A stretch of 64,000 bases of DNA from Bacillota bacterium (GCA_023453025.1 JAEXUD010000062.1:1-64000); one strand, 5' to 3'; positions 1 to 8,625 are shown, numbered from the stretch's first letter. The notes: generated by a model not told the origin, from the sequence alone. Numbers and translations: made by a program.

Positions 1-254
1 AAACCTTAAAAACATTCAATATTAGCCGTTCATTAAGTATGAAAGGTTGTCCGTATGATAATGCTGTTGCTGAAGCAACTTTTAAGATTATTAAAACAGA
101 ATTTGTATATGGTCAATATTTTGAAACTCTTAACGATTTAAAATATCAATTGTCAGATTATGTTAATTGGTTTAACAATCATAGGATTCATTCGTTTTTG
201 GGATATTTGACACCATATCAATATAAAATTAATACCCTTAAAAAAATTGTTTAG
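1..254 (+). mobile_element. IS3-family transposase OrfB, 3' fragment
   Basis: The reading frame is open from base 3 at the window edge to the stop at 252-254, so this is the C-terminal end of a longer protein. It shows the hallmark of IS3-family DDE transposases: ISRSLSMKGCPYDNA followed by VAEATF, whose glutamate matches the last catalytic residue of the DDE triad, and then WFNNHRIHSFLGYLTPYQY near the C-terminus. The gene may be intact upstream, outside the window. The first ATG (39) lies inside the catalytic core and is not a plausible start. What follows is decayed coding sequence, consistent with an insertion next to or inside an older gene. The exact IS end could not be placed. Confidence 0.85.
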
Positions 255-298
255 TTTACTGTTGACAATCCATTCTTAACTTTTTGCCGATAAAGTAA

Positions 299-579
299 GT
301 AGAATTAAAGGTTAATGGCTTTAATATTATAATATCTGCTTTGTCTGATGAAGAGGGTCCACTTAATCTTGATAGTGGAGATATTATGCTTTACAGAGTA
401 TCGCAGCTCAGAAAATAGATTCTGCAATAAAAATAGGTGTGGATGAGAATGAAAAGTATGATAGTAGAAAAATTGTTAAATTCGGAGACATTTATCAATT
501 TAGTGATGATGAACTTAAATTAGTTATGAGGAGAAGGCATTCCGAATTATTGAATTATTTCTTAAAAAAAGCTAAGTAA
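299..579 (+). pseudogene. Decayed unidentified gene remnant, two frames
   Basis: Two overlapping stop-free stretches in different frames read like one protein broken by a frameshift. The first, 299-418, contains ISALSDEEGPLNLDSGD. The second, 376-579, contains VDENEKYDSRKIVKFGD and ends in YFLKKAK before a stop. Neither has a convincing start or ribosome site. The family is not recognised. The position directly beside an IS3 transposase end suggests disruption by insertion. A further start-less piece at about 650-734 reads SVAQWQDKNNIKSAINPLKD. Confidence 0.4.
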
Positions 580-747
580 ACTTTAGTTAAGCTGTTAATT
601 GAGTATAACTATAGAAACACATCTGAAAGAATATTTGCAACAATCTTAGTGTAGCACAGTGGCAAGATAAAAATAATATTAAGAGTGCAATTAATCCGCT
701 AAAAGATTTTATAGAAGAAGAGATATTTAGATAAAATGTCGAAATTT

Positions 748-788
748 AGTCAACATAATCCGTAAAAATTTTACGGATTATGTTGACT
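748..788. repeat. 41-bp near-perfect palindrome
   Basis: Two 20-base arms (748-767 and 769-788) are exact reverse complements around one central base. The left arm begins AGTCAACATAATCCG. A short T run follows at 788-791, so it could act as a transcription terminator. The almost absent loop is unusual for an intrinsic terminator; it could also be a protein-binding site or the scar of a mobile element. It lies between decayed genes and the start of the ATPase/TOPRIM-like pair. Confidence 0.6.
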
Positions 789-833
789 TTTTATGGGAAA
801 GTTATTTATAATGTTTTTAAAGAGGTGAAAATT

Positions 834-1931
834 ATGATTAAATTTTTTGAAGTTTCAGGTTTTAAAAATTTTAAGGATAAGATTGTATTAAATTTTTCCG
901 ATGTAAGAGATTATAAATTTAATTCAGAGTGTGTTACAGATGGATTAATAAGTAAAGCTATTATTTATGGTAAAAATTCTACTGGTAAATCAAACTTGGG
1001 ACTGGCTATCTTTGATATTGTTTCTCATTTGACAAGTAAAAACGTTACCACAGGAATTTATGATTATTATCTAAATGCTAACATTATAAATAAATTTGCA
1101 GAATTTCACTATGTTTTTAAATTTGGCGACCAAATAGTTGATTACAATTATAAAAAAGATGAAAAACAAGTTTTGATATATGAAAAATTATTATTAAATA
1201 GTAAAATGTTGTTTGAATACGAGTTTAAAAATAAAATTGGGAATATAGATGGCATTAAGGACATAGCACCTTCGCTTAACTGGGTATTTCAAGACTCAGA
1301 TTCAATTTTAAAATATGTTATTAATAATACTGTGCTTGATGATTCTCACCCTATCAGGCAACTAATGCGCTTTGTTTCAAATATGCTATGGTTTAGAAGC
1401 TTGAATGAAAATAGATATATAGGATATAAAAATAAAAGCAACGACTATTTTGATTTTATTTTTGAAAAAAATTATCTTGAAGAATTTGAGGAGTTCCTTC
1501 ATTTGTCGGGCATTAAAGAAAATCTGAAAGCTATAAAGGATAATGATGGTATAAAACGCTTATATTTCACTGGAAAAACACCATTGCCTTTTTTTAAGGT
1601 TGCTTCGAGCGGAACAAAAGCGTTATATAATTTTTTCTATTGGCTTAAGACCGCCGAAGATGTTTCTTTAATGTTCATTGATGAGTTTGATGCTTTTTAT
1701 CATTATGAATTGGCAGAAAGCATAGTTGGTATAATTGAAAAAATGACAAAGACACAAGTTATTCTTACTTCACATAATACAAATCTATTATCGAATCGTA
1801 TTATGCGACCGGATTGTTACTTTATACTTACAGAAAATAAATTGACATCTTTTGCAAATGCTACTAAACGTGAACTTCGAGAAGGCCACAATTTAGAGAA
1901 ATTATATATGAGTGGTGAATTTAATGAATGA
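834..1931 (+). CDS. AAA-family ATPase of an OLD/AbiL/PARIS-like defence pair
   Basis: The product of 365 residues is an ABC/AAA15-21 type ATPase. The N-terminus (FFEVSGFKNFKDK) is typical of RecF/OLD-like ATPases. Walker A is GKNSTGKS at 46-53, a signature-like SSGTKAL lies near 258, Walker B is LMFIDEFD near 279-286, and a switch-like TSHNT follows near 313. The ATG at 834 is chosen because GAGGTG lies just upstream; an earlier in-frame ATG (780) falls inside a palindrome. The stop overlaps the start of the next gene by 8 bases, so the two are co-translated. ATPases of this class beside a TOPRIM-like partner form anti-phage systems (OLD, AbiL and PARIS types). That role is inferred from architecture. 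Confidence 0.75.
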   Translation: MIKFFEVSGFKNFKDKIVLNFSDVRDYKFNSECVTDGLISKAIIYGKNSTGKSNLGLAIFDIVSHLTSKNVTTGIYDYYLNANIINKFAEFHYVFKFGDQIVDYNYKKDEKQVLIYEKLLLNSKMLFEYEFKNKIGNIDGIKDIAPSLNWVFQDSDSILKYVINNTVLDDSHPIRQLMRFVSNMLWFRSLNENRYIGYKNKSNDYFDFIFEKNYLEEFEEFLHLSGIKENLKAIKDNDGIKRLYFTGKTPLPFFKVASSGTKALYNFFYWLKTAEDVSLMFIDEFDAFYHYELAESIVGIIEKMTKTQVILTSHNTNLLSNRIMRPDCYFILTENKLTSFANATKRELREGHNLEKLYMSGEFNE

Positions 1932-2664
1932 AGAAAAGACCAAAATTCTTGTTATTGTAGAAGGTGCAAAAACAGATGTGAGGTTAATGGAGCATTTATT
2001 GAATGTATATGAAATTGATGAAAAACATGAGATTGTTTCTTATAATACCAATATATATTCTTTGTACAAAGAGATGTTTAGAGAAGTCGATCCGGAAAAC
2101 ATTGATATTTTACAGCTTATGAAAGAACATGAGAAAGACCCAAGGAAAAAGGAATTGTTTGATGTACATTATTCTGATATCTTGTTAATTTTTGATTTTG
2201 ATCCTCATGACCCTCAATTTTCTGAGGATAAAATATCAAAGATGATAAATTTTTTTGTTGAATCTTCGGATATGGGGAAATTATATATAAACTATCCAAT
2301 GGTTGAATCATTTTATCATATGAAAAGTATTCCGGATGAAGAATATGATTCATATACAGTATCAATGGACGAGCTAATAGCAAAGACATATAAGCAACGT
2401 GTCAATTATGAAAACAGGAATCATGATTATTCAAAGTTTGCCATAAATAAAGAAGAGTGTGATTTAATTATACGTCAAAATATAAATAAGTCATGGAAGT
2501 TGTGCAGACTTCAACGTCTATCTAGTGATATAGACATAGAATTACCAAATTCAAATGAAATATTACATAATCAATTGTTAAAAATGAAATCAGAAAATAG
2601 TTTTGCTGTTCTATGTACATGTGTGTTTTATATTGTAGATTACAATGCAAAACTAATACTATAG
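1924..2664 (+). CDS. TOPRIM-like partner protein of the AAA ATPase
   Basis: This 246-residue protein has the two acidic elements expected of a TOPRIM-like fold: a glutamate in IVEGAKTD (residue 13) at the end of the first strand, and the aspartate pair in LLIFDFDPHD (residues 91-93). A third element, YPMVESFYH, resembles the conserved region of DUF4435/RloB-like proteins. ATG 1924 is preferred; it overlaps the ATPase gene by 8 bases, and a GTG at 1912 is the alternative. TOPRIM partners of AAA ATPases act as nucleases in PARIS and related systems. The exact family cannot be settled by eye. The hydrophobic last 15 residues (CTCVFYIVDYNAKLIL) are odd and may reflect a frameshifted end. Confidence 0.6.
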   Translation: MNEEKTKILVIVEGAKTDVRLMEHLLNVYEIDEKHEIVSYNTNIYSLYKEMFREVDPENIDILQLMKEHEKDPRKKELFDVHYSDILLIFDFDPHDPQFSEDKISKMINFFVESSDMGKLYINYPMVESFYHMKSIPDEEYDSYTVSMDELIAKTYKQRVNYENRNHDYSKFAINKEECDLIIRQNINKSWKLCRLQRLSSDIDIELPNSNEILHNQLLKMKSENSFAVLCTCVFYIVDYNAKLIL

Positions 2665-2726
2665 TTTCTATTGTTTTAATAATCATTTTAGCAAACACCG
2701 ATGCCTGTCACTGTATTTTCAAGTAA

Positions 2727-2757
2727 ACAGGAGGCTTATCCGCCCCCTGTATTTTAT
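2727..2757 (-). terminator. Terminator after the DUF2922 gene
   Basis: A hairpin with arms ACAGG-GGC and GCC-CCTGT (2727-2750) is followed on the minus strand by TTTACTT. It sits directly after the stop of the minus-strand DUF2922 gene and may also stop plus-strand transcripts from the ATPase/TOPRIM-like pair, since ATTTTATTT follows on that side. Confidence 0.6.
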
Positions 2758-2967
2758 TTAGAATAATTTATTTGTTATGATTGTTATGATTTCCGCGGAT
2801 GCCTTTTCCTTCAGGCCACCTTTTATATCAAATGCATCTGCTAGAATCATATCATCCATAACCGTACTTACCTGTTCTGTGGTCAATTCATCTAAGGGAT
2901 CATTCAGGTTGCAGGAGAAGGTACTGCCTTCCTCACATTTGAAGGACATATTCAGTTTTGTGGACAT
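2758..2967 (-). CDS. DUF2922 family small protein
   Basis: A 69-residue protein with the DUF2922 pattern: MSFKCEEG near the start, a central LNDPLDELTTEQV, and a C-terminal half about a residue class needed for self-assembly or binding that is not known. The function of the family is unknown. The start at 2967 is chosen because AAGGGGGTGA lies directly before it; a longer reading to 2985 would put the ribosome site inside the gene. It is encoded just downstream of a DUF1659 gene. The two families are commonly neighbours in Firmicutes, which supports both calls. Confidence 0.8.
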   Translation of the reverse strand: MSTKLNMSFKCEEGSTFSCNLNDPLDELTTEQVSTVMDDMILADAFDIKGGLKEKASAEIITIITNKLF

Positions 2968-3002
2968 TGCATCACCCCCTTGCATTCAGATTCATATTGA
3001 TA

Positions 3003-3227
3003 TTATTCTTCTAAAAGCGTGTATTCTTCATACTTGATAATATCTGTAAGAGAATGCTTTTGCAGAGAAGCAACTTTTTTCGCAATGTTAAACAAAACTT
3101 CATTTTCAATTTCCGGACGTGTTTTATCCAGAGTTTTATATTTTTTAATCTGCTTATTGTTTTCATCAAGACCTGCGTTCAGCACAATTCTGACCTTACT
3201 GTTCCTGTGAACTGCTATTACAGCCAT
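3003..3227 (-). CDS. DUF1659 family small protein
   Basis: A 74-residue protein matching DUF1659: MAVIAVHRNSKVRIVL, then a short charged linker (DENNKQIKKYKTLDK) and an alpha-helical C-terminal half. Its function is unknown. The start at 3227 is supported by GGGAGGTGAG directly upstream, which makes the longer reading to 3248 unlikely. It forms an operon with the DUF2922 gene (35-base gap). Confidence 0.8.
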   Translation of the reverse strand: MAVIAVHRNSKVRIVLNAGLDENNKQIKKYKTLDKTRPEIENEVLFNIAKKVASLQKHSLTDIIKYEEYTLLEE

Positions 3228-3291
3228 AATCTCACCTCCCTCACCCATTATATATACAAGCTGTCATAAGGTGACAATAAGTGGCGGATCA

Positions 3292-3972
3292 TCAGTAGTT
3301 GAATGCATTAACGCCCGTAATTGATAGAGAAATCGACTTGAAAAATTGCTTTTGACCGGTCCTTGACATTGGAATTTCCACACCGGACTTCGTTGTGATA
3401 GTTTTATAGTCATCACTTACCTGCTCAATATTAAAAAAATTAACAATAACTCCCTTACTGCATTTTATAAAATAATTTGCGTCAAGCTCAGCAAATATTT
3501 TGGACAGGGAATTCGTCACTTCCATAATTTCTCCGCTTCTAAGGTAAAATACCGATTTTGTTTTTTGCTTATAAATACATTCGATGTCTTCGTGTTGAAT
3601 CAGGCGGGACATTTTTGCGTTTTTCGCCGCATAGATATTGTAGGGGCAGGTGTGAGATGTTTTAACTGCTTCAAATATCTGATCGAAAAGCTCTTTTTGT
3701 GTCAAAGGGAATTTCAGCTTTCCGTAAGCGTAGCGTGCAGTCTGCCGGTCAAAATTTTTATAAATTTTCAGCAGATATGAAACAGTACCTTTTTCACTTA
3801 TCATAAAAAGCCTGTAGTCATCCTTAGTCAAAAATTCCCTCAGGAATTGCTCCGAGTCGGAAATCCGGTGTATTTCAAATGGGATATCATTTCCATTCAG
3901 GTATTTGGACAATACATCTTCTATTTGATTTAACTTTTTATAGTTTCCGTACAAGGCTATTTTATTTTTCAT
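3292..3972 (-). CDS. LytTR-domain transcriptional regulator with degenerate receiver-like region
   Basis: The 226-residue product has a C-terminal LytTR DNA-binding domain (about residues 125-220), with YFIKCSKGVIVNFFNIEQV and the late PMSRTGQKQFF that are typical of AgrA/LytR-type regulators. The N-terminal half resembles a response-regulator fold in length but has no clear phosphoacceptor aspartate in its usual setting, so it may not be phosphorylated. ATG 3972 is chosen because AAAGGA lies 9 bases upstream; a start at 4023 is possible. No histidine kinase gene is adjacent. A damaged copy of part of this gene and its upstream region lies at 11677-11861. Confidence 0.75.
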   Translation of the reverse strand: MKNKIALYGNYKKLNQIEDVLSKYLNGNDIPFEIHRISDSEQFLREFLTKDDYRLFMISEKGTVSYLLKIYKNFDRQTARYAYGKLKFPLTQKELFDQIFEAVKTSHTCPYNIYAAKNAKMSRLIQHEDIECIYKQKTKSVFYLRSGEIMEVTNSLSKIFAELDANYFIKCSKGVIVNFFNIEQVSDDYKTITTKSGVEIPMSRTGQKQFFKSISLSITGVNAFNY

Positions 3973-4023
3973 ATTAGTCATTCCTTTGTTCTTATTTTGA
4001 TAATATGTTGCATTTACATACAT

Positions 4024-4580
4024 TTGATATGTATATATTTACAGTTGAAGAATGTTAGTATTTCAACAAATATGAAATGGATGTGCACTTTATGAAGAAA
4101 AACCTCAAAATCCATGACCTCATTTTGAATATATATACGATGTTTTTTCCTTAAGGGGGTGAAATGCATGAATACAACTTCTGCATAGTATTGTTATCAT
4201 TGTATTCTTCAATACATCAGTTGTTACAGCTTGTTCTATTATAAATATAGTTTGGCGCAAAAGCTTCTTCGGACGTGTTTGCAAAATACTGACTACATTT
4301 TGGATTTAGATGGGAGTATTATAATTATAAAACTAATAAAAATTCCCGTGCTTCTTATACTAAATTAAGCATTCATTGACAAAATAAAAAAAGGTGAAAA
4401 TGTATATGACACAGGGATTGATGTCAAGGGGGCATGGAGCCGTCTATATTAGATAAATAATGAACTTGTGTCAATAATATAAGTATAATTGTGTATTATT
4501 GACTTTTATATGGAAAAATGCATTTCAATACTATATAATATTAAAAAAGTGTGGCAAATAAGAATATTTGGAGGGAAGTT
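4024..4580. other. Intergenic region built of gene remnants
   Basis: No intact gene. A 20-codon open frame starts at 4092 (MKKNLKIHDLILNIY...), and its start is conserved in the second copy at 11817. A 26-codon hydrophobic frame at 4164 has a strong AAGGGGGTGA site. Bases 4284-4332 match the antitoxin gene at 8664-8712 (about 45 of 49), and the following bases to 4366 match 10229-10262. These joined pieces point to past rearrangement. Confidence 0.5.
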
Positions 4581-4850
4581 ATGAAGATAAAAGTCTGTGT
4601 AGGTTCAAACTGTACATTGTTGGGTTCGATGGGAATATTAGATCAGATTGATGACTTGAAGGACATTATTAGTGAAGATGCAGACAACTATAGTGATGAA
4701 GAATTGGATGTAGAGGCAATAAAGTGTTTAGGATTTTGTAAAGAAACTACAGAAAAGGTAGCACCGGTAGTTGTTATAGATGATGAGCCTATGTTTAACG
4801 CTACCAGTCAGACTGTAATGGAGAAAATTGTTAAAAGAATGAGAAAGTGA
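4581..4850 (+). CDS. Thioredoxin-like [2Fe-2S] ferredoxin (NuoE-like)
   Basis: An 89-residue thioredoxin-fold [2Fe-2S] protein. The four cluster ligands are visible as CVGSNC (C-x4-C) at the N-terminus and CLGFC (C-x3-C) in the middle, the spacing found in NuoE/HndA-type electron carriers. The start is ATG 4581, with GGAGGGA just upstream; a start at 4551 would leave the ribosome site inside the gene. It lies 28 bases before the [FeFe] hydrogenase gene in the same direction, so it probably donates or accepts electrons for that enzyme. It is about half the length of a full NuoE and has no NuoF partner here. Confidence 0.85.
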   Translation: MKIKVCVGSNCTLLGSMGILDQIDDLKDIISEDADNYSDEELDVEAIKCLGFCKETTEKVAPVVVIDDEPMFNATSQTVMEKIVKRMRK

Positions 4851-4878
4851 CAGCAAGAGCATCGGAGGAAGAATTGTT

Positions 4879-6384
4879 ATGAAGGAAAGCTATGTTAATC
4901 TGATTAATATTAGGAGACAGGTATTTGCAAAGATTGCTAAAATGGCATATGATGATACGGACTTAAGTGAATTGGAGAAATCATCTTATGAAATTTTACC
5001 TGGAGAAGTAGCTATATATAGAGATAGTATATTTAGAGAAAGAGCAATAGTAGACGAACGACTGAGGTTGACATTAGGATTAAATGTAAGGAAGCCAACG
5101 GAGTACCATCGTGTTACAGATGGTATTTCTGAAACAGATGTGGATGAAACTCAATTTAGTGAGCCTTTAGTAAATGTCATTACCTATGCTTGTGAAGCAT
5201 GCCCGACCAAATCCTTTTATGTTACAGATAATTGCAGGAAATGCTTGGCACATCCCTGTACTAATGTATGCCCGACAAACGCAGTTTCTATTGGTAAGGA
5301 CAGAGCAAATATTGATCAGGACAAATGCATTAAATGTGGAAGATGCAAGGAAACATGTCCTTACAGCGCAATTGTAAAATATGAACGGCCCTGTGCAGCA
5401 GCGTGTGGTGTTAATGCAATAGACAGTGATTATTTAGGCAGAGCTCAAATTAACCCGGATAGATGTGTATCTTGCGGGAATTGTATTATTCAGTGCCCTT
5501 ATGGAGCGATTTCGGATAAGTCTCAAGTATATCAACTGATAAAAACACTTAAGAAAAATAATCATATGTATGCAATAATCGCTCCGTCATTTTTGGGACA
5601 ATTTGGACCATTAGCTTCTCCTGTGCAAATTTTTGAGGGTATAAAACAGCTTGGATTTGAAGATGTGGTAGAGGTAAGTTTAGGAGCTGATATTACGACT
5701 TTACGCGAAGCAAAAGAATTTCTTGAAAGAGTACCGAGCGAACATCCTTACATGGGAACAAGCTGCTGCAATTCCTGGACAATAATGGTCAATAAGTTAT
5801 TTCCGGATCAATACCAATATATATCAGATTCTTCTTCTCCAATGGTTGAGACTGCAAAATATATTAAGAGTAAGGATCCTGAAGCAAATATAACATTTAT
5901 AGGACCCTGCATTTCTAAAAAGTTAGAAGCATTAAGAGAAGATGTTAAGGATTATGTGCATTTTGTAATAACCTATGAGGAACTTATGGGTATGTTTGTT
6001 GCTAAAGGAATAGAATTATCAGAAATAGAGGTATCAAAAGAAATACAGGATGCTTCTGCACTCGGCCGCGGCTATGCTATTGCAGGAGGTGTAGCTGAAG
6101 CAGTAAAAAATACCGCTTTAAAAATTGACCCTTCAAGGGAGATAAATGTTGAGGGCGCATCCACCCTGCATGAGTGTGTGAAACTTATCAGGTTAGCAAA
6201 GGCAGGAAAAAAGAACGGTTATTTACTTGAAGGTATGGCATGTTCAGGCGGGTGTATCGGCGGACCGGGGACAATAGCATCATTAAATAGAGTCAGGAAG
6301 GCAGTTACAGAGTTTAAAAATCAGTCAGAATATAAAACTCCATTTGAGAATGATATTATAGACGGAGAATTAAGGAATAAGTAA
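4879..6384 (+). CDS. Monomeric [FeFe] hydrogenase, group-B-like
   Basis: A 501-residue iron-only hydrogenase that would interconvert protons and H2 with ferredoxin-type electrons in the cytoplasm. Ferredoxin-like Cys clusters lie at about 105-131, 150-176 and 196-206 (CIKCGRC, CVSCGNC). The H-cluster motifs are present: L1 TSCCNSW at 294-300, L2 GPCISKKLE at 342-350 and L3 EGMACSGGC at 451-459. The usual L1 TSCCPxW and L2 MPC are changed to NSW and GPC, variants I associate with group B enzymes rather than the group A bifurcating type. The start is supported by GGAGGA 8 bases upstream. It is probably co-transcribed with the preceding [2Fe-2S] protein gene. Confidence 0.9.
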   Translation: MKESYVNLINIRRQVFAKIAKMAYDDTDLSELEKSSYEILPGEVAIYRDSIFRERAIVDERLRLTLGLNVRKPTEYHRVTDGISETDVDETQFSEPLVNVITYACEACPTKSFYVTDNCRKCLAHPCTNVCPTNAVSIGKDRANIDQDKCIKCGRCKETCPYSAIVKYERPCAAACGVNAIDSDYLGRAQINPDRCVSCGNCIIQCPYGAISDKSQVYQLIKTLKKNNHMYAIIAPSFLGQFGPLASPVQIFEGIKQLGFEDVVEVSLGADITTLREAKEFLERVPSEHPYMGTSCCNSWTIMVNKLFPDQYQYISDSSSPMVETAKYIKSKDPEANITFIGPCISKKLEALREDVKDYVHFVITYEELMGMFVAKGIELSEIEVSKEIQDASALGRGYAIAGGVAEAVKNTALKIDPSREINVEGASTLHECVKLIRLAKAGKKNGYLLEGMACSGGCIGGPGTIASLNRVRKAVTEFKNQSEYKTPFENDIIDGELRNK

Positions 6385-6697
6385 TAAGTAATACGTATAT
6401 AGGGTATTGGCGGAGGTGCAGGCACAATAGAATTTTTTTCATTCTTGTCAATAACACTGGCACTTCTTGTATATCCTAAAAAAGGAGTTGTTCAGGAAGT
6501 ATATCCCTGTGTAATATGATAGTTTTTAGTGTTATAAATTCATTATAATAGATATCACATATACGGAAGGATACTTGTTATGGCAAGTTACGGTAAATGA
6601 CAGCAACGAAAAAATATTGGATTTTATAAAATAATATATAATTTCAATCATATATAAAGGAACACAGAAATCATAAAAATAGGGGAGAGATATTAAA
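6385..6697. other. Intergenic region with two short gene remnants
   Basis: One start-less frame at about 6402-6519 reads GIGGGAGTIEFFSFLSI and continues as a hydrophobic segment, like the tail of a membrane protein. Another at about 6532-6630 ends TVNDSNEKILDFIK before a stop. Neither has a start or ribosome site. The ribosome site of the next gene (AGGGGAGA) lies at 6681-6688. Confidence 0.4.
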
Positions 6698-8311
6698 GTG
6701 AAAAAAATTTTCATTATATTATTAGTATTAATGATAATACTTTGTGCATGTAATTTAAAAAACAACAACATAGCTATTAAGAATACATCTGATCAGGAGA
6801 TGGCTGTTTCAAAACCTGATGCGGATTATTCCAATATGCATGAATTAGCAAACAGGTATGAAAAATCAGCATCAGGAAGAACATTAGATACAGATTCACC
6901 TGTGTTATTTACAATGGGTATCTTAGCTGAATTTAATAAAGCTGAAGATTATATAAAAGATTATATCTTTACAATGCCATATGAAAATACAAAAGAGATT
7001 GCATCCATATTTTTCTGCAAGGAGCTTATTGCTATAAAGAATGATTCTGTTTATCATAGTTTTTCGGATGATGACAATTATAAGGATATAATTCTTGAAC
7101 CCTTTGAAATTAATGACAATGGTGAAGAAGTAAGTGTGTTATACGGACGATTTATTGATAATGAAGACGGCAGCAGACGTTGGCTTTATCCGGTTACTTA
7201 CACCATGGTTTCTTATATTCTCACGGAGGATGAAATTCCGCTTATTTTAACTGATGAACTTAAGGCTGGAGAACAGCAATATCGAATAAAAAATATTGAA
7301 AATATAACGAATTTAAAATATGCAAAAAAGATATATATGGAAAATGGATATGGAGATTTGGTTGTTGACAAAACATATGAAATAAGCAGCCCTGATGACA
7401 TATCAGAAATGGCAAAAAGAGTAAACAGCGAAATATATAATGAGTTAAACGCAACATATACACTTACTAATGACATTGACATGAGCAATGTGAAATTTAC
7501 ACCTATTGGAGTAAACAAATCAGATATTCGTTATTTTGATGAAAGAAATCCGAATTACATTGGATTTTGCGGAATTTTTGATGGAAACAACTTCACAATT
7601 TCTAATTTGAACTATGTTGGAGAATCGACTGTTCCTAATGAGATGGGCAATTATTTTGGATTTTTCTCTGTTTTGGGAAAAGGGTCCCATGTTAAAAATT
7701 TAAATATAAAAAATGCCAATATAGACTATAAAGGCGAATTCAGTAATGTATCAGCAGGAATACTTGCCGGCAGGATGTTAAGTGCAACAGCTGAAAACTG
7801 CAATGTCAGCGGTACTGTTAGGGGTATAAGTGAGGTAGGAGGATTTGCGGGGAGTACGTCATTTTATGATTATAAAATAGAGGATAGAAATAGTTGCAGT
7901 GAAATATATAACTGTAAAGCAGATGCAGAAGTTTTTGGCGAGAACTGGGTTGGAGGTTTTATAGGCTCAAATCACAGGACTATTGTTACAAATTGCTCTG
8001 TAAAGGGAATAGTCACATGTGATAAAATCACGGAAGATACCAATATGCCAATAGGTATTGGGGGCTTCGCTGGTCACAACCATTGGGCAGAGATATGGAA
8101 CTGCGGAGCTAGTGTTTGGGTTAAAACAATGGTAAATGCCAGCTGTGTAGGTTCTCATGTTGGGTTAAATGAAGGTGATATATATGAGTGCTTTTATAAC
8201 AGCACCGTTTCTAATTGGAAGCCATCAGGAGACAGCCCAAGAGTTGAATTGCAAAATGATGTTGTAGGTCTTCCTGATGATGAGTATTATAAAAGAGCTT
8301 CTGAAAATTAG
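6698..8311 (+). CDS. Surface lipoprotein with GLUG-type repeats
   Basis: A 537-residue exported lipoprotein. The start codon is GTG, with AGGGGAGA ten bases upstream. A hydrophobic signal ends in the lipobox LCAC with the lipidated cysteine at residue 18. Residues 40-220 are unrecognised. From about 250 onward there is a beta-helical region with the opening LTNDIDMSNVKFTPIG and several GLUG-like repeats (GGFAGS, GGFIGSN, GGFAGHN, each followed by an NC-x-V element). GLUG repeats occur in secreted adhesins and peptidase-associated proteins. The role is inferred as a cell-surface binding protein. Confidence 0.75.
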   Translation: MKKIFIILLVLMIILCACNLKNNNIAIKNTSDQEMAVSKPDADYSNMHELANRYEKSASGRTLDTDSPVLFTMGILAEFNKAEDYIKDYIFTMPYENTKEIASIFFCKELIAIKNDSVYHSFSDDDNYKDIILEPFEINDNGEEVSVLYGRFIDNEDGSRRWLYPVTYTMVSYILTEDEIPLILTDELKAGEQQYRIKNIENITNLKYAKKIYMENGYGDLVVDKTYEISSPDDISEMAKRVNSEIYNELNATYTLTNDIDMSNVKFTPIGVNKSDIRYFDERNPNYIGFCGIFDGNNFTISNLNYVGESTVPNEMGNYFGFFSVLGKGSHVKNLNIKNANIDYKGEFSNVSAGILAGRMLSATAENCNVSGTVRGISEVGGFAGSTSFYDYKIEDRNSCSEIYNCKADAEVFGENWVGGFIGSNHRTIVTNCSVKGIVTCDKITEDTNMPIGIGGFAGHNHWAEIWNCGASVWVKTMVNASCVGSHVGLNEGDIYECFYNSTVSNWKPSGDSPRVELQNDVVGLPDDEYYKRASEN

Positions 8312-8327
8312 TATTTAAAAATATTAA

Positions 8328-8624
8328 GTCCGTGGAACGGGTAATTATGTAAGCGATGAAGAAAAAGAAATAGCGCGACTAAAGCGTGAACTCCGTGATA
8401 CACAGGACGCACTTGATGTATTAAAAAAAGCTATAAGCATTCTGGGAAAAGAATATCCAGATGATTATCCTTATCATAGTTATTTAATATTAGGATTAAC
8501 AATAAAAAATCAATTTTTACATGTTGTTTGCGGAATTGGAGATAATAAGTTATGGATAATAACTGCATACTTTCCAAGTTTAGATAAATGGAAAACTGGC
8601 TTTAAAAAAAGAAAGGAGCAATAA
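8328..8624 (+). pseudogene. Chimeric open frame: IS3 OrfA tail fused to truncated DUF4258 toxin
   Basis: One continuous frame of 98 codons carries two unrelated pieces. The first, about 8328-8453, reads as the C-terminal leucine-zipper part of an IS3-family OrfA (EIARLKRELRDTQDALDV, then LKKAISILGK). The second, from about 8454, is the C-terminal two thirds of a DUF4258-type RelE-like toxin (PYHSYLILGLTI, LHVVCGIGD, ITAYFPSLDKW). The toxin N-terminus is gone. The next gene is a YgiT-type antitoxin with a 1-base gap, the usual partner of DUF4258 toxins. No convincing start exists, so it is called a pseudogene. It could still be translated from GTG 8333-region or non-standard starts; this was not resolved. 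Confidence 0.75.
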
Positions 8625-8625
8625 T

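Noticed and set aside
780..833. Upstream start for the AAA ATPase at 780
   Set aside because: This ATG lies inside the palindrome and has no ribosome site, whereas ATG 834 has GAGGTG properly placed.
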